Assembly: GCA_023250585.1 (NCBI GenBank)
Contig: JAHFAK010000025.1
Location: 1 to 16,842 of the forward strand
DNA from: Deltaproteobacteria bacterium
GTDB lineage: Bacteria > Bdellovibrionota_F > JAHFAK01
Direction of reading: 5' to 3'
Length of the DNA stretch: 16,842 nt
Shown: piece after piece, positions 7,716 to 15,391 of the stretch
Layout: the number at the start of each line of letters is the position of its first letter
Numbering within the stretch: the first letter of the stretch is position 1
The notes under the pieces: model-generated
Database searches by the model: none
The model's input: the letters and a program-made list of their open reading frames with translations, nothing else
Told to the model about the DNA's origin: nothing
Position numbers and translations under genes: made by a program

Positions 7716-7750
7716 TACTGCTCCCTCTTGCCGTATAGGGCAAAGCAGTA
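7716..7750 (+). repeat. Stem-loop after the displaced fbaB tail
   Basis: TACTGCT (7716-7722) pairs with AGCAGTA (7744-7750), and TTGCC (7728-7732) pairs with GGCAA (7739-7743) across a 5-nt bulge. It starts 6 nt after the TGA of the displaced aldolase tail, so it may be the 3' structure of the ancestral fbaB transcript. There is no T-run after it, so I do not call it an intrinsic terminator. Confidence 0.5.
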
Positions 7751-7873
7751 ACGAGGAATAAAAATATGATAAAGGACCTATTCCGAAGTAGCTTCATTTG
7801 TATGAAACTATAATGCAATACATAAAAAATTGCAAGTTATTTTTTGCTTAGGGGGGGCAGTAGAAAAAAGTCT

Positions 7874-8026
7874 ATCCGCCTTCGCAGAGTAGCATGGCAT
7901 ATGCCGTGGGTGAATGCGCGGGAGGCTTCGGCGGATGTCGCCCCAGGACTTACAGGCGGATACCCTCCGTAGCCTTGGCGAAGGAGGGTAATAAATGGTA
8001 CCACGGCTTTAGCCGTGGGCTCCATA
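7874..8026. repeat. Composite palindromic repeat cluster
   Basis: Several hairpins lie in series. ATCCGCC (7874-7880) pairs with GGCGGAT (7930-7936), and a second GGCGGAT lies at 7955-7961. GGCATATGCC (7896-7905) is a perfect palindrome. TACCCTCCGTAGCC pairs with GGCGAAGGAGGGTA across a 2-nt loop (7961-7990, 12 of 14 positions). CCACGGCT/AGCCGTGG (8001-8018) is perfect with a TT loop. The composition differs sharply from the AT-rich flanks. This looks like a cluster of dispersed REP-like elements rather than a gene; a short open frame on the minus strand is a by-product. Confidence 0.7.
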
Positions 8027-8170
8027 AAGTTAGTGAGATAGTGACTATATTGTCATGAAAATACAATCATACCTTATAGAAAAAATGTATACAAGACACC
8101 TCTACTGGAAATCTTTTTTATTGTGTAGTATGTTTTATCTCCAATTACAATAATCATGCAGGAGAATATT

Positions 8171-9160
8171 ATGACTGAACTAAACATTGAAGCATTAAAT
8201 ACCTACGTTAAAGAGCACAGCACTTTTGTAACGAAGGTTTATGAAGAAGTCGGAAAGATTATTGTCGGTCAGCGATATATGATTGAACGTATGATACTGG
8301 CACTTTTAGCTGATGGACATATCTTGGTTGAAGGAGTTCCGGGGCTTGCAAAGACGACTGCGGTGAAAACACTGGCTCAAACAATTAAAACAGGATTTCA
8401 GCGCATTCAATTTACGCCCGATCTTTTGCCGGCGGATGTAGTTGGTACGCAGATTTATCAGCCGAAAGATGGAAATTTTACCATAAAAAAAGGACCAATT
8501 TTTAGTAATATTATTTTAGCCGATGAAATCAATCGGGCGCCATCGAAAGTTCAGTCAGCGCTGCTTGAAGCTATGCAAGAGCGGCAGGTAACGATTGGCG
8601 AAAATACATTCAAACTTGATAATCCTTTTTTAGTTATGGCAACGCAAAATCCCATTGAACAAGAAGGAACCTATCCATTGCCTGAAGCACAAACTGATCG
8701 TTTTATGTTCAAACTCAAAGTTACGTATCCAACAAAAGAAGAAGAAAAAAATATTATGAAACGCATGAGCCGTTTAGAACAAATGGATGTGAATGCAGTA
8801 ATAGCGCCGGAAGCTATTATCAAAGCTCGTACGATAGTTGATAGTATTTATATTGATGAAAAACTTCATGATTATATTCTCAATATTGTTTTTGCCACAC
8901 GAAATCCAAAGGATTTTGGTTTAGGTATAAGTCACTACATTCAATATGGAGCGTCGCCACGTGCTTCAATTTATCTTGCAAAAGCAGCACGTGCCTTGGC
9001 ATTTTTAAATGGCCGCGGCTATGTGACTCCTCAAGATATTAAAACCATTGGTCACGATATTTTACGCCATCGGGTGCTTTTGTCCTATGAAGCAGAGGCA
9101 GAGGATATAACCAGTGATGATGTTATTACACAAATTTTTGATAAAATTGAAGTACCGTAG
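8171..9160 (+). CDS. MoxR-family AAA+ ATPase
   Basis: MoxR ATPases are thought to act as chaperones that assemble or activate the von Willebrand A (VWA) proteins encoded beside them. The chosen start (ATG 8171) has AGGAG at 8160-8164, 6 nt upstream; an in-frame ATG at 8156 would place that site inside the gene, so I reject it. The 329-residue product has Walker A GVPGLAKT (55-62), the MoxR insert FTPDLLPADVVGTQIY (81-96), Walker B ILADEINRAP (115-124), sensor 1 ATQNPIEQEGTYPLPEAQTDRF region (157-178) and a lid domain. It heads the DUF58-bat gene cluster, the standard arrangement. A 187-bp gap with two hairpins separates it from the next gene. Confidence 0.94.
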   Translation: MTELNIEALNTYVKEHSTFVTKVYEEVGKIIVGQRYMIERMILALLADGHILVEGVPGLAKTTAVKTLAQTIKTGFQRIQFTPDLLPADVVGTQIYQPKDGNFTIKKGPIFSNIILADEINRAPSKVQSALLEAMQERQVTIGENTFKLDNPFLVMATQNPIEQEGTYPLPEAQTDRFMFKLKVTYPTKEEEKNIMKRMSRLEQMDVNAVIAPEAIIKARTIVDSIYIDEKLHDYILNIVFATRNPKDFGLGISHYIQYGASPRASIYLAKAARALAFLNGRGYVTPQDIKTIGHDILRHRVLLSYEAEAEDITSDDVITQIFDKIEVP

Positions 9161-9164
9161 AAAT

Positions 9165-9197
9165 GTTACACGTTTCTTCGAGGAAGCGTAGAGTAAC
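9165..9197 (+). repeat. Stem-loop just after moxR
   Basis: GTTAC (9165-9169) pairs with GTAAC (9193-9197), and ACGTTTC pairs with GAAGCGT (one G-T pair) around a TTCGAG loop, giving about a 12-bp stem with a small bulge. It begins 4 nt after the moxR stop. No T-run follows, so readthrough into the DUF58 gene is expected; a role as a partial terminator or mRNA 3' protector is possible. Confidence 0.5.
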
Positions 9198-9339
9198 AGT
9201 TCAGTAAATGGGTGAGTAAGTTCCCAAAAAGTATTCCTATCGACGTCGCTTCCATAATACTATTAAGAATGGGGTAAGCGCGCTCGATAGAAATACTTTT
9301 TGGGAACTTACTCACCCATTTACTGTGTATTACGACATA
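9193..9339 (+). repeat. Short intergenic motif, copy split by the 124-bp inverted repeat
   Basis: GTAACAGTTCAG (9193-9204) and ACGACATA (9332-9339) flank the inverted repeat. If 9205-9322 is taken out, the remaining 31 nt align without gaps to the pstS-pstC copy (about 25 of 31 positions), which suggests the inverted repeat was inserted into this motif. Confidence 0.4.
9202..9325. repeat. 124-bp near-perfect inverted repeat, candidate miniature inverted-repeat element
   Basis: Left arm 9202-9243 and right arm 9284-9325 are reverse complements over 42 bp with one mismatch (C9236 opposite A9291 region). The 40-nt centre continues the symmetry in part: CGCTT/AAGCG (9247-9251 and 9276-9280) and CCAT/ATGG (9252-9255 and 9269-9272). 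There is no coding content. If the ends are taken as AATGGG...CCCATT, the element is flanked by TA on both sides, as a TA target duplication of the IS630/Tc1-mariner type would leave; this is suggestive only, since TA also fits the symmetry. As RNA it would form an extremely stable hairpin between moxR and the DUF58 gene. Confidence 0.85.
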
Positions 9340-9347
9340 GGTACATT

Positions 9348-10235
9348 ATGCTTTCAAAAGAATTACTTAAAAAAATAAAACTTATTCAGCTCCATACAGA
9401 ACGACTGACAAATGCTGTTCTTGCTGGTGAGTATGAATCGGTATTCAAAGGACGCGGGATAGAATTTGATGAAGTTCGTGAATATATTCCCGGTGATATG
9501 GTTCGCTCGATTGATTGGAATGTTACGGCTCGGATGGGGCATCCTTTTGTAAAAATTTATAAAGAAGAACGAGAATTAACGATTATGCTGCTTGTTGATC
9601 TTTCGTATTCAGGACGATTTGGATCACAAGAAAAATTAAAAAATGAAGTTGCTGCTGAGCTTGCCGCCTTTTTTGCGTATCTTGCTATTAAAAACAACGA
9701 TAAAGTAGGCGCGATTCTTTTCACCGATCGAGTAGAAAAGTATATACCGCCAAAAAAAGGCAAGGCCCATATTTTTCAGGTAATTAAGGAAATTTTAAGT
9801 TTTACTCCACAGCATAAAAGAACACATATTCCCTCGGCACTTGAATATCTTTTGCATGTGGTGAAGAAAAAAAGTATTGCCTTTTTGATTTCTGATTTCC
9901 AAGATAAAAATTATGATCGCTTACTGCGACTTGCCTCAAAAAGACATGACCTCATTGCTGTTACTATTGAAGATCAACGTGAGATTGCGATGCCAAAGAT
10001 TGGTTTAGTCGAACTTTTTGATGGAGAACGTGAAGACTCAATTGTCATTGATACGCATGACCCGCGATTTCAGAAGATGTTGCAGGAAAAAGCATACGAG
10101 AGAAAAAGAATATTTAAAGAACTGCTTCGACAAACGAAAGTAGATGGTATTACAATTCAAACTCACGGAAATTATGTGGAACCGGTTATAGAATTTTTTA
10201 GAAAACGGGAAAGCCGTGCGTACCAGCTCAGTTAA
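9348..10235 (+). CDS. DUF58-family VWA-like protein of the MoxR/Bat cluster
   Basis: This is a cytosolic DUF58 protein, a regular companion of MoxR ATPases. The 295 residues include the family signature GRGIEFDEVREYIPGD (35-50) followed by SIDWNVTAR (54-62). A VWA-like core follows with a metal-site motif D84-L-S86-Y-S88 in MLLVDLSYSGRFGS. The start at ATG 9348 gives the usual N-terminus (LLKKIKLIQLHTERLTNAVLAGEYES); a longer reading from a TTG at 9300 would begin inside the inverted repeat and adds 16 unrelated residues, so it is rejected. The ribosome binding site is weak (ATAGGT). Function is probably assembly or regulation of membrane VWA complexes; no specific substrate can be read from the sequence. 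Confidence 0.92.
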   Translation: MLSKELLKKIKLIQLHTERLTNAVLAGEYESVFKGRGIEFDEVREYIPGDMVRSIDWNVTARMGHPFVKIYKEERELTIMLLVDLSYSGRFGSQEKLKNEVAAELAAFFAYLAIKNNDKVGAILFTDRVEKYIPPKKGKAHIFQVIKEILSFTPQHKRTHIPSALEYLLHVVKKKSIAFLISDFQDKNYDRLLRLASKRHDLIAVTIEDQREIAMPKIGLVELFDGEREDSIVIDTHDPRFQKMLQEKAYERKRIFKELLRQTKVDGITIQTHGNYVEPVIEFFRKRESRAYQLS

Positions 10236-10287
10236 TCGGTGGAGTTAGGGAGTACAGCCGTACCAGTATTTAACTATGAACGACATA
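10220..10287 (+). repeat. Short intergenic motif, copy with a longer spacer (DUF58 end to DUF4381 start)
   Basis: GTACCAGCTCAG (10220-10231) spans the end of the DUF58 gene, and ACGACATA (10280-10287) lies just inside the next gene. The 48-nt spacer includes a second GTACCAG (10260-10266). The left word overlaps coding sequence, so it is less certain that this copy is the same element. Confidence 0.3.
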
Positions 10288-10797
10288 CGAGATATAAAGG
10301 GAATAGAAAGTGTTTTTTATTCATGGCAAGAAATTGCAGCCGTTCTCATAATTATTGTGCTTTTTATTGCCATGATTATTGCATTGATTTTTTTTATTAA
10401 AAAACGAAAGAAAAAAGAAAAGCCAAAGATTATAGAGCCCGCACATGTAATTGCCTTACGAGCATTAGAAGATTTAAATAAAGAGGGCCTTCTCGGAAAA
10501 AAACTCTATAAGAAATATTTCTTTCGCCAGACAGAAATATTTAAAATGTATCTTGAGATGCACTTTCGTATCGATGCGCTTGAAAAAACAACTGAAGAAT
10601 TCAAACAAGAAATTATGCATGCTCATGAGCTCAATGGACACGTTGACAATATTATAACTTTTCTGTCCGATACTGATTTGATTAAATTTTCAACCTTTCT
10701 TCCAGATGAAAATAAAATAGTAAAATTGAGTGAATACCCAAAAGAATTGATAGATAAAACAAGAATTATTTCTGAGCCGCTAACCTCTAAACCCTAA
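10276..10797 (+). CDS. DUF4381-like single-pass membrane protein of the Bat cluster
   Basis: The 173-residue protein has a short N-terminal part, one membrane helix (about 20-41), a strongly basic stop-transfer segment (KKRKKKEKPK) and a cytoplasmic domain. The tail pattern, AHVIALRALEDLNKEGL then KKYFFRQTEIFKMYLEMHF, TTEEFKQEI and a late DLIKFSTF, resembles DUF4381 proteins, which sit between DUF58 and batA genes in many Bat operons. The gap to the upstream gene is 40 bp and to batA 13 bp. No clear ribosome binding site precedes the ATG; GGGAG is about 20 nt too far upstream. Family assignment is by pattern and position, and the molecular role is unknown. Confidence 0.75.
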   Translation: MNDIRDIKGIESVFYSWQEIAAVLIIIVLFIAMIIALIFFIKKRKKKEKPKIIEPAHVIALRALEDLNKEGLLGKKLYKKYFFRQTEIFKMYLEMHFRIDALEKTTEEFKQEIMHAHELNGHVDNIITFLSDTDLIKFSTFLPDENKIVKLSEYPKELIDKTRIISEPLTSKP

Positions 10798-10810
10798 CCG
10801 AGCATTGAGT

Positions 10811-11809
10811 ATGTATTTTAGATTTGCATATCCATATGTACTGTTTTTTTTATTGAGCCTTCCATTAATGATCTATGTGTTTCGTAAGCAACGGAAAAAA
10901 CAAAGTATTCTTTATTCATCAATTGAAGTTTTAAAAAAAATTTCTCCATCGTGGCGCGTTTCTTTGAGGCATTTAGTTTTTGGACTAAAAATGCTTGCGG
11001 TTGCTTTTATAATCATAGCGCTCGCTCGACCCCAGAGCGGTTTCAAGGAAAGAATTGTTACTTCAGAAGGAGTAGATATTATAATCGCTATTGATACCTC
11101 AGGAAGTATGCAAGCCCTTGATTTTAGTGATGAACAAAGACAAGTAACTCGCCTTGCAATTGCGAAGAAAGTTACTGCTGAATTTATTGAGAAAAGAACC
11201 TATGATCGCATTGGCATGATTGTATTTGGAAGCGAGGCGTATACTCAGTGTCCTTTAACGCTTGATTCTGGAATTCTTTTGCAGTTTCTTAATCAACTCG
11301 AAATTGGTATGGCTGGAGAAGCAACCGCAATTGGGAGCGCTCTTTCACTTGGAGTGAAACGCATGAAAGATCTGAGCGCTAAATCAAAAATTATTATCTT
11401 GCTGACAGATGGAAAAAATAATGAAGGAAGTATTAGCCCTGATACGGCCGCAGAACTTGCTCAATCGTATGGTATTAAGGTATATACAATTGGAATCGGT
11501 AAAAAAGGAAAAGCTCCCTTTTTAGTAGATTCATTTTTTGGCAAACAGATTGTCTATCAAGAATCCGACCTTGATGAAGAAGCGCTCAAGCAAATTGCAT
11601 CTAAAACAAATGGAAAATTTTATAGAGCTACGGATACCGAAAATTTTAAAACAATTTATGATGAAATTGATAAGCTTGAGAAATCAAAAGTTGAGCTTAA
11701 AGAATATGATCATTTTAATGACTTGTTTCATTATTTTTTAATTGTTGGTATTGCATTATTGCTTATAAGTATCGTGGCAGAACATACGGTTTTTAGGAAA
11801 ATTCCATGA
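10811..11809 (+). CDS. batA: BatA, membrane-anchored VWA protein
   Basis: BatA is an inner-membrane VWA protein of the Bat (Bacteroides aerotolerance) system. With the ATG at 10811 it has 332 residues; an in-frame TTG at 10805 is an alternative two codons upstream, and neither has a good ribosome binding site. Two N-terminal membrane helices (about 5-23 and 55-72) are followed by a VWA domain with a complete MIDAS: DTSGSM (95-100), the conserved Thr in GEATAIGSAL, and ILLTDGKNNEG. A C-terminal helix (FLIVGIALLLISIV) ends the protein. The ATGA overlap with batB couples the two. The physiological role of Bat proteins is debated: stress or oxygen tolerance, or envelope maintenance. Confidence 0.93.
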   Translation: MYFRFAYPYVLFFLLSLPLMIYVFRKQRKKQSILYSSIEVLKKISPSWRVSLRHLVFGLKMLAVAFIIIALARPQSGFKERIVTSEGVDIIIAIDTSGSMQALDFSDEQRQVTRLAIAKKVTAEFIEKRTYDRIGMIVFGSEAYTQCPLTLDSGILLQFLNQLEIGMAGEATAIGSALSLGVKRMKDLSAKSKIIILLTDGKNNEGSISPDTAAELAQSYGIKVYTIGIGKKGKAPFLVDSFFGKQIVYQESDLDEEALKQIASKTNGKFYRATDTENFKTIYDEIDKLEKSKVELKEYDHFNDLFHYFLIVGIALLLISIVAEHTVFRKIP

Positions 11810-13638
11810 AGTTTGAAAATACAACCTATTTACTTTTATTATGGCTTGTGCCGTGTATTGGCGCATTTTATGTGTATGCATATAGAAAAAGAAAAAAGCT
11901 GCTCTCTCACTTTGCTCACCCGGGTCTTTTACAAAAACTCATGGATCCCATAAGCAGCAAGAAACGTTTTTTAAAATCGCTTCTTATAATGCTTGCCTTT
12001 GCCTCCTTTATTATTGCTTTAGCAAAACCGCAATGGGGATATTACTACGAGGAAGTAATTCAACGAGGAGCAGATATTATAATTTTGCTTGATACTTCTG
12101 ATAGTATGCTTGCTCAAGATGTTCCGCCAAATCGAATCACCTGGGCGAAACGTAAAGTTGAAGATCTCTTAAAATTGCTTGAGGGAGATCGCATCGGTCT
12201 CATTGCTTTTTCAGGAGGGAGCTTTGTTTTTGCTCCCCTTACCGTTGATTATGAAACATTTCGAATGTTACTCGATAGTGTGGACACCGACGTAATTCCT
12301 CTTGAGGGTACAAAAATAGCAGAGGCTCTCGAAACGGCGATTAAGAGTTTTGATAATAAAAAAGGAAATTCAAAAGTAATTATTCTCATAACCGATGGTG
12401 AAGATTACAGTGAAAATTTAGATGATATGATAGCGCATGCAAAAAAAGAAAATATAACTATTCATGGGATAGGTATAGGAAAACAGGAAGGCTCTCCAAT
12501 TCCTATCCCCGATATTGGTTTGAAGAAAGATAAGGAAGATAAACTCGTCATTTCAAAGCTGAATGAATCTTCGATTAAAAAGATTGCCCGTGAAACCGGT
12601 GGTTTATATATTCCTTCAAGCGCAGCAGATGTAGATATTAAAACAATTTATTATAAAGCAATTAAAAAGATGGATACGAATGAACATGCATCTTCTAAAG
12701 AAAAAAGAATTCATGATAGGTTTCCTCTTTTTATATTTTTTGGAATACTTTTTTTAATCACGGAATTTTTTATTTCAGAAAAGAAACACGCGCGAAAGAC
12801 TCTCGCAGTTTTTATTCCGTTATTTTTCATGATATTTTTTTCAGAACCATACTCCTGGGCCCATTTAAAGAATAAAGTTGATGCGGGAAATATGTTGTAT
12901 GAGAGTAAAAAATACAAAGAAGCTCTGGAGACATATCTTAATGCACAGATTGATTATCCTAAAAATGAAGCATTAAAAAATAACATTGGGAATACGTATT
13001 ATCGGCTGAATGATTATGAAAATGCCCTCCAATCATATACTGATCTTTTGGGATCACTAAATAAAAAGGTACAAGAGAAAGCTTATTATAACGCGGGGAA
13101 TACCCTGTTTAAATTACAACGTTTTCAAGAAGCGCTTGATTATTATAAGAGAGCTTTGGAGCTTAATCCCCAAGATGAAGAGGCTCGCTACAATTTTGAA
13201 CTTACCAAGAAAGCACTTGAGGAAATGAAAAAACAAAATAAAGAAGATCAGAAAAATGATCAAAAAAATCAGGACGAACAGAATAAGAACGAAAAAAATA
13301 ACGATAATCAAAACAAGAGCCAGAATTCTCAAGATAAAAAAGAAAATTCTGAAAACAAGAATGAAAAGCAAAATAAAGAAAACGACACGAAAAAAGAAAA
13401 AAACAACGAAGATCAAAAACAAGAGAATTCAGAATCACAAGAAAAAAAACAACCATCTGATATGAAAGATCAACAACAAGCGGATATGATGAACCAGAAA
13501 CCACGCGATGGGAAAATTCCAAAAGAACAAGCAGAGATCATTTTAAATAACATCAAAGAGGAACGAAAAAAATTGCAACAACGTTGGATGCAAAAGAAAT
13601 TTGGAAATAAAAAAGCTGAGGTAGAAAATGATTGGTAA
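11806..13638 (+). CDS. batB: BatB-BatC fusion: VWA domain, TPR repeats, low-complexity linker
   Basis: This 610-residue protein joins two Bat components. Residues 1-325 are BatB: N-terminal helices (about 7-24 and 56-73), a VWA domain with MIDAS DTSDS (96-100), T169 in EGTKIAEAL and D197 in LITDGEDYS, and a helix at 305-323. A second helix (331-346) leads to a BatC-like part with three TPR-type units (about 354-466), placed on the outer side of the membrane if the helices form a hairpin pair. A Lys/Asn/Gln/Glu-rich stretch with almost no hydrophobic residues follows (about 472-560), and then a short tail with an EERKKLQQRW segment and a terminal DW, as in BatC proteins. It overlaps batA by 4 nt and batD by 11 nt. 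No stop or frameshift separates the two halves, so the fusion is real in this sequence. Confidence 0.92.
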   Translation: MKFENTTYLLLLWLVPCIGAFYVYAYRKRKKLLSHFAHPGLLQKLMDPISSKKRFLKSLLIMLAFASFIIALAKPQWGYYYEEVIQRGADIIILLDTSDSMLAQDVPPNRITWAKRKVEDLLKLLEGDRIGLIAFSGGSFVFAPLTVDYETFRMLLDSVDTDVIPLEGTKIAEALETAIKSFDNKKGNSKVIILITDGEDYSENLDDMIAHAKKENITIHGIGIGKQEGSPIPIPDIGLKKDKEDKLVISKLNESSIKKIARETGGLYIPSSAADVDIKTIYYKAIKKMDTNEHASSKEKRIHDRFPLFIFFGILFLITEFFISEKKHARKTLAVFIPLFFMIFFSEPYSWAHLKNKVDAGNMLYESKKYKEALETYLNAQIDYPKNEALKNNIGNTYYRLNDYENALQSYTDLLGSLNKKVQEKAYYNAGNTLFKLQRFQEALDYYKRALELNPQDEEARYNFELTKKALEEMKKQNKEDQKNDQKNQDEQNKNEKNNDNQNKSQNSQDKKENSENKNEKQNKENDTKKEKNNEDQKQENSESQEKKQPSDMKDQQQADMMNQKPRDGKIPKEQAEIILNNIKEERKKLQQRWMQKKFGNKKAEVENDW

Positions 13639-15391
13639 AAAAATAACGTTATTAATTTTTATAATTATTCTGTCTAAAGCTTTTGCTGCTGATGTAAGCC
13701 TTAAAGCATACGTTGACCGCAGTCGTATTGGTATTGACGAAGAGGTAACGCTCAGTATTGAGATACATGGTACACAGGATAGTAAAGAAGTAGATATTGA
13801 AGATGTTCCTGGTTTTGATATTATATCCCGCGGAAGCTCTTCAAATATCGAGATTATCAATGGAACAATGAATGCTTCTTACACCTCAACTTTTGTTTTA
13901 CATCCCACGCGGATTGGTGAATTAACGATTCCACGTTTCAAAGTTCAATTAAAAGGCACAACCTATACAACTGATCCAATAAAAATTACTGTAACAAAAG
14001 ATAATGCTCTCCCATCTCAAGACGTCGATGAGAGTGGCGATTTGGTGTTACTTCAGGAAGTTGCGAATAAAACTCCCTTCATTAATGAAGCTGTCCTGTA
14101 TAAAGTACGTTTTTTAAGGAAAGTGACTGTTGAAGGCGCTCGTTTTGTCAATGAACCAAAGCTTGATCAATTTTTAAGGGAAGATCTTGGAAAAGATATC
14201 GAGTATACTGCTGTTATAAATGGCGAGCGATATCAGATCTATGAGATAAAAAAAATTATTTTTCCCATTCGGCCCGGGAAGGTAACGATTCCTCCTGTAG
14301 CGATTCAAGGAAATCTCTTTTCAAAACGACGAAGAGGCGGCACTAGTGTTTTTGACTCTTTTTTTGATTCAAGTTTTATGAACAAAATTCCAAAAATTAT
14401 ACGGTCAAAATCAGTAGAAATGGAAGTGAAGTCTTTGCCTCAACCCGTTCCGTCGCAATTTAATGGTTTTGTGGGAAAACTTTCCTTGCAGGTTGTGCAC
14501 GATAAGGACAGCATTGCGGTCGGTGATTCAGTAAATGTAAAAATTATTGTCCATGGGGAAGGAAATTTACGTGGACTCCAATTTCCTGAGCTTAAAGATA
14601 GCACAAACTACAAAGTCTATGCGGATAAACCATCATTAGAAATGAATACGAATGATGAAAAGATATCGGGCACAAAAACGTTTACCTATGCCCTTGTGCC
14701 TTTAAAAGAAGATAATATCGTTATTCCTAAAATGGAGCTGAGTTATTTTGATACAGAAACGAAAAAGTATGTAACCTTAGATTCTTCTGCCATAACTATT
14801 ACGGTGAAGGGTGGGCAAGTGCAAAATACTAACCCATCATTAGTTGATGCAGAAATGCTTCCTGAAAAACATTCGGTTGCCTATATTGGTAAAGATATTT
14901 TTTCTATTCATACTCAAGAAAATCTTCTTTCAAGCCAAAAAATTTCTAGTAAAGAAGCCTATTTTGTCTTTTGCTTTTTTCTTGCTCCTGGGATACTATC
15001 TTTTTCAGGAATAGTACTTGTGCGAAAGCGACGATCTGACCGTAATACGAGTAGAGCGTCTCGAAGAAAAAATGCGTATAAAGTCGCGCTAAAAAAGCTT
15101 TCGCATTCTCAAGAAACATTAATCGAGTATGAAAAAATTCTTAAAGGCTATTGTGGCGATATCTTCAACTGTAGCGGAAGCTCATTAACACATGAAGAAT
15201 TAATTGAGAAATTAATAAAAGTGGATATCGACAAATCGCTCCTTGATCGAATTTCTTTTATTCTTGAGGGTTGTGAAAAAGTACATTATGGGTTATCATC
15301 TGGGCGAAGTGATTCGATAAAAAAAGAAGAGTTTATTGGAATATTAAAACAATTAGATAAGAAGCTTATAAACATTGAACGAAGTCATTAG
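13628..15391 (+). CDS. batD: BatD, periplasmic/membrane Bat protein
   Basis: BatD is the large surface-facing member of the Bat system. It has 587 residues: a signal peptide (1-20, KAFA cleavage), a long extracytoplasmic beta-rich part beginning DVSLKAYVDRSRIGIDEEV, with the conserved DVPGFDIISRGSSSN segment (about 59-73), one membrane helix (about 443-463) and a basic cytoplasmic tail of about 124 residues. The repeated Ig-like arrangement (sections near 21-115, 135-230 and 275-390) is typical of the family. GAGG (13618-13621) lies 6 nt before the ATG, and the start overlaps the batBC stop by 11 nt, so the chosen start is solid. The cytoplasmic tail has no domain I recognise. Confidence 0.9.
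   Translation: MIGKKITLLIFIIILSKAFAADVSLKAYVDRSRIGIDEEVTLSIEIHGTQDSKEVDIEDVPGFDIISRGSSSNIEIINGTMNASYTSTFVLHPTRIGELTIPRFKVQLKGTTYTTDPIKITVTKDNALPSQDVDESGDLVLLQEVANKTPFINEAVLYKVRFLRKVTVEGARFVNEPKLDQFLREDLGKDIEYTAVINGERYQIYEIKKIIFPIRPGKVTIPPVAIQGNLFSKRRRGGTSVFDSFFDSSFMNKIPKIIRSKSVEMEVKSLPQPVPSQFNGFVGKLSLQVVHDKDSIAVGDSVNVKIIVHGEGNLRGLQFPELKDSTNYKVYADKPSLEMNTNDEKISGTKTFTYALVPLKEDNIVIPKMELSYFDTETKKYVTLDSSAITITVKGGQVQNTNPSLVDAEMLPEKHSVAYIGKDIFSIHTQENLLSSQKISSKEAYFVFCFFLAPGILSFSGIVLVRKRRSDRNTSRASRRKNAYKVALKKLSHSQETLIEYEKILKGYCGDIFNCSGSSLTHEELIEKLIKVDIDKSLLDRISFILEGCEKVHYGLSSGRSDSIKKEEFIGILKQLDKKLINIERSH

Larger units (their letters stand above)
7710..8170. other. Non-coding stretch before moxR
   Basis: I see no credible gene in this 461-bp interval. 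It begins with a stem-loop (7716-7750), continues with AT-rich sequence containing a run of seven G (7851-7857), then a GC-richer palindromic repeat cluster (about 7874-8026), and ends with about 130 bp of AT-rich DNA before the moxR ribosome binding site. The last part should hold the promoter of the moxR-bat operon. TTGTCA (8050-8055) followed by TATAGA at 8075-8080 is the best -35/-10 candidate, but its 19-nt spacing is poor and I do not rely on it. Confidence 0.6.

Noticed and set aside
7824-7845. AAAAAAT/ATTTTTT hairpin as an intrinsic terminator
   Set aside because: The stem is all A-T, only 7 bp, and the T-run is part of the stem itself.
7837-8025. Minus-strand open frame of 62 codons
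   Set aside because: It lies wholly inside the palindromic repeat cluster and its composition reflects the repeats.
8121-8151. Promoter TTGTGT ... TACAAT before moxR
   Set aside because: The spacing is 19 nt and transcription would start on top of the ribosome binding site at 8160-8164.
8156-8170. Earlier ATG for the MoxR gene
   Set aside because: The AGGAG that best explains initiation lies between this ATG and the one at 8171.
9165-9325. Intrinsic terminators after moxR
   Set aside because: Stable hairpins are present but none is followed by a T-run, and the next gene belongs to the same operon type.
9300-9347. Longer start (TTG) for the DUF58 gene
   Set aside because: It begins inside the right arm of the inverted repeat and adds residues unlike the family; ATG 9348 gives the expected N-terminus.
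13114-13522. Two minus-strand open frames giving very hydrophobic proteins opposite batBC
   Set aside because: They are the complement of the Lys/Asn/Gln-rich linker: A-rich codons read backwards give Phe, Leu and Ile. There is no ribosome binding site, and the plus-strand gene is clear.
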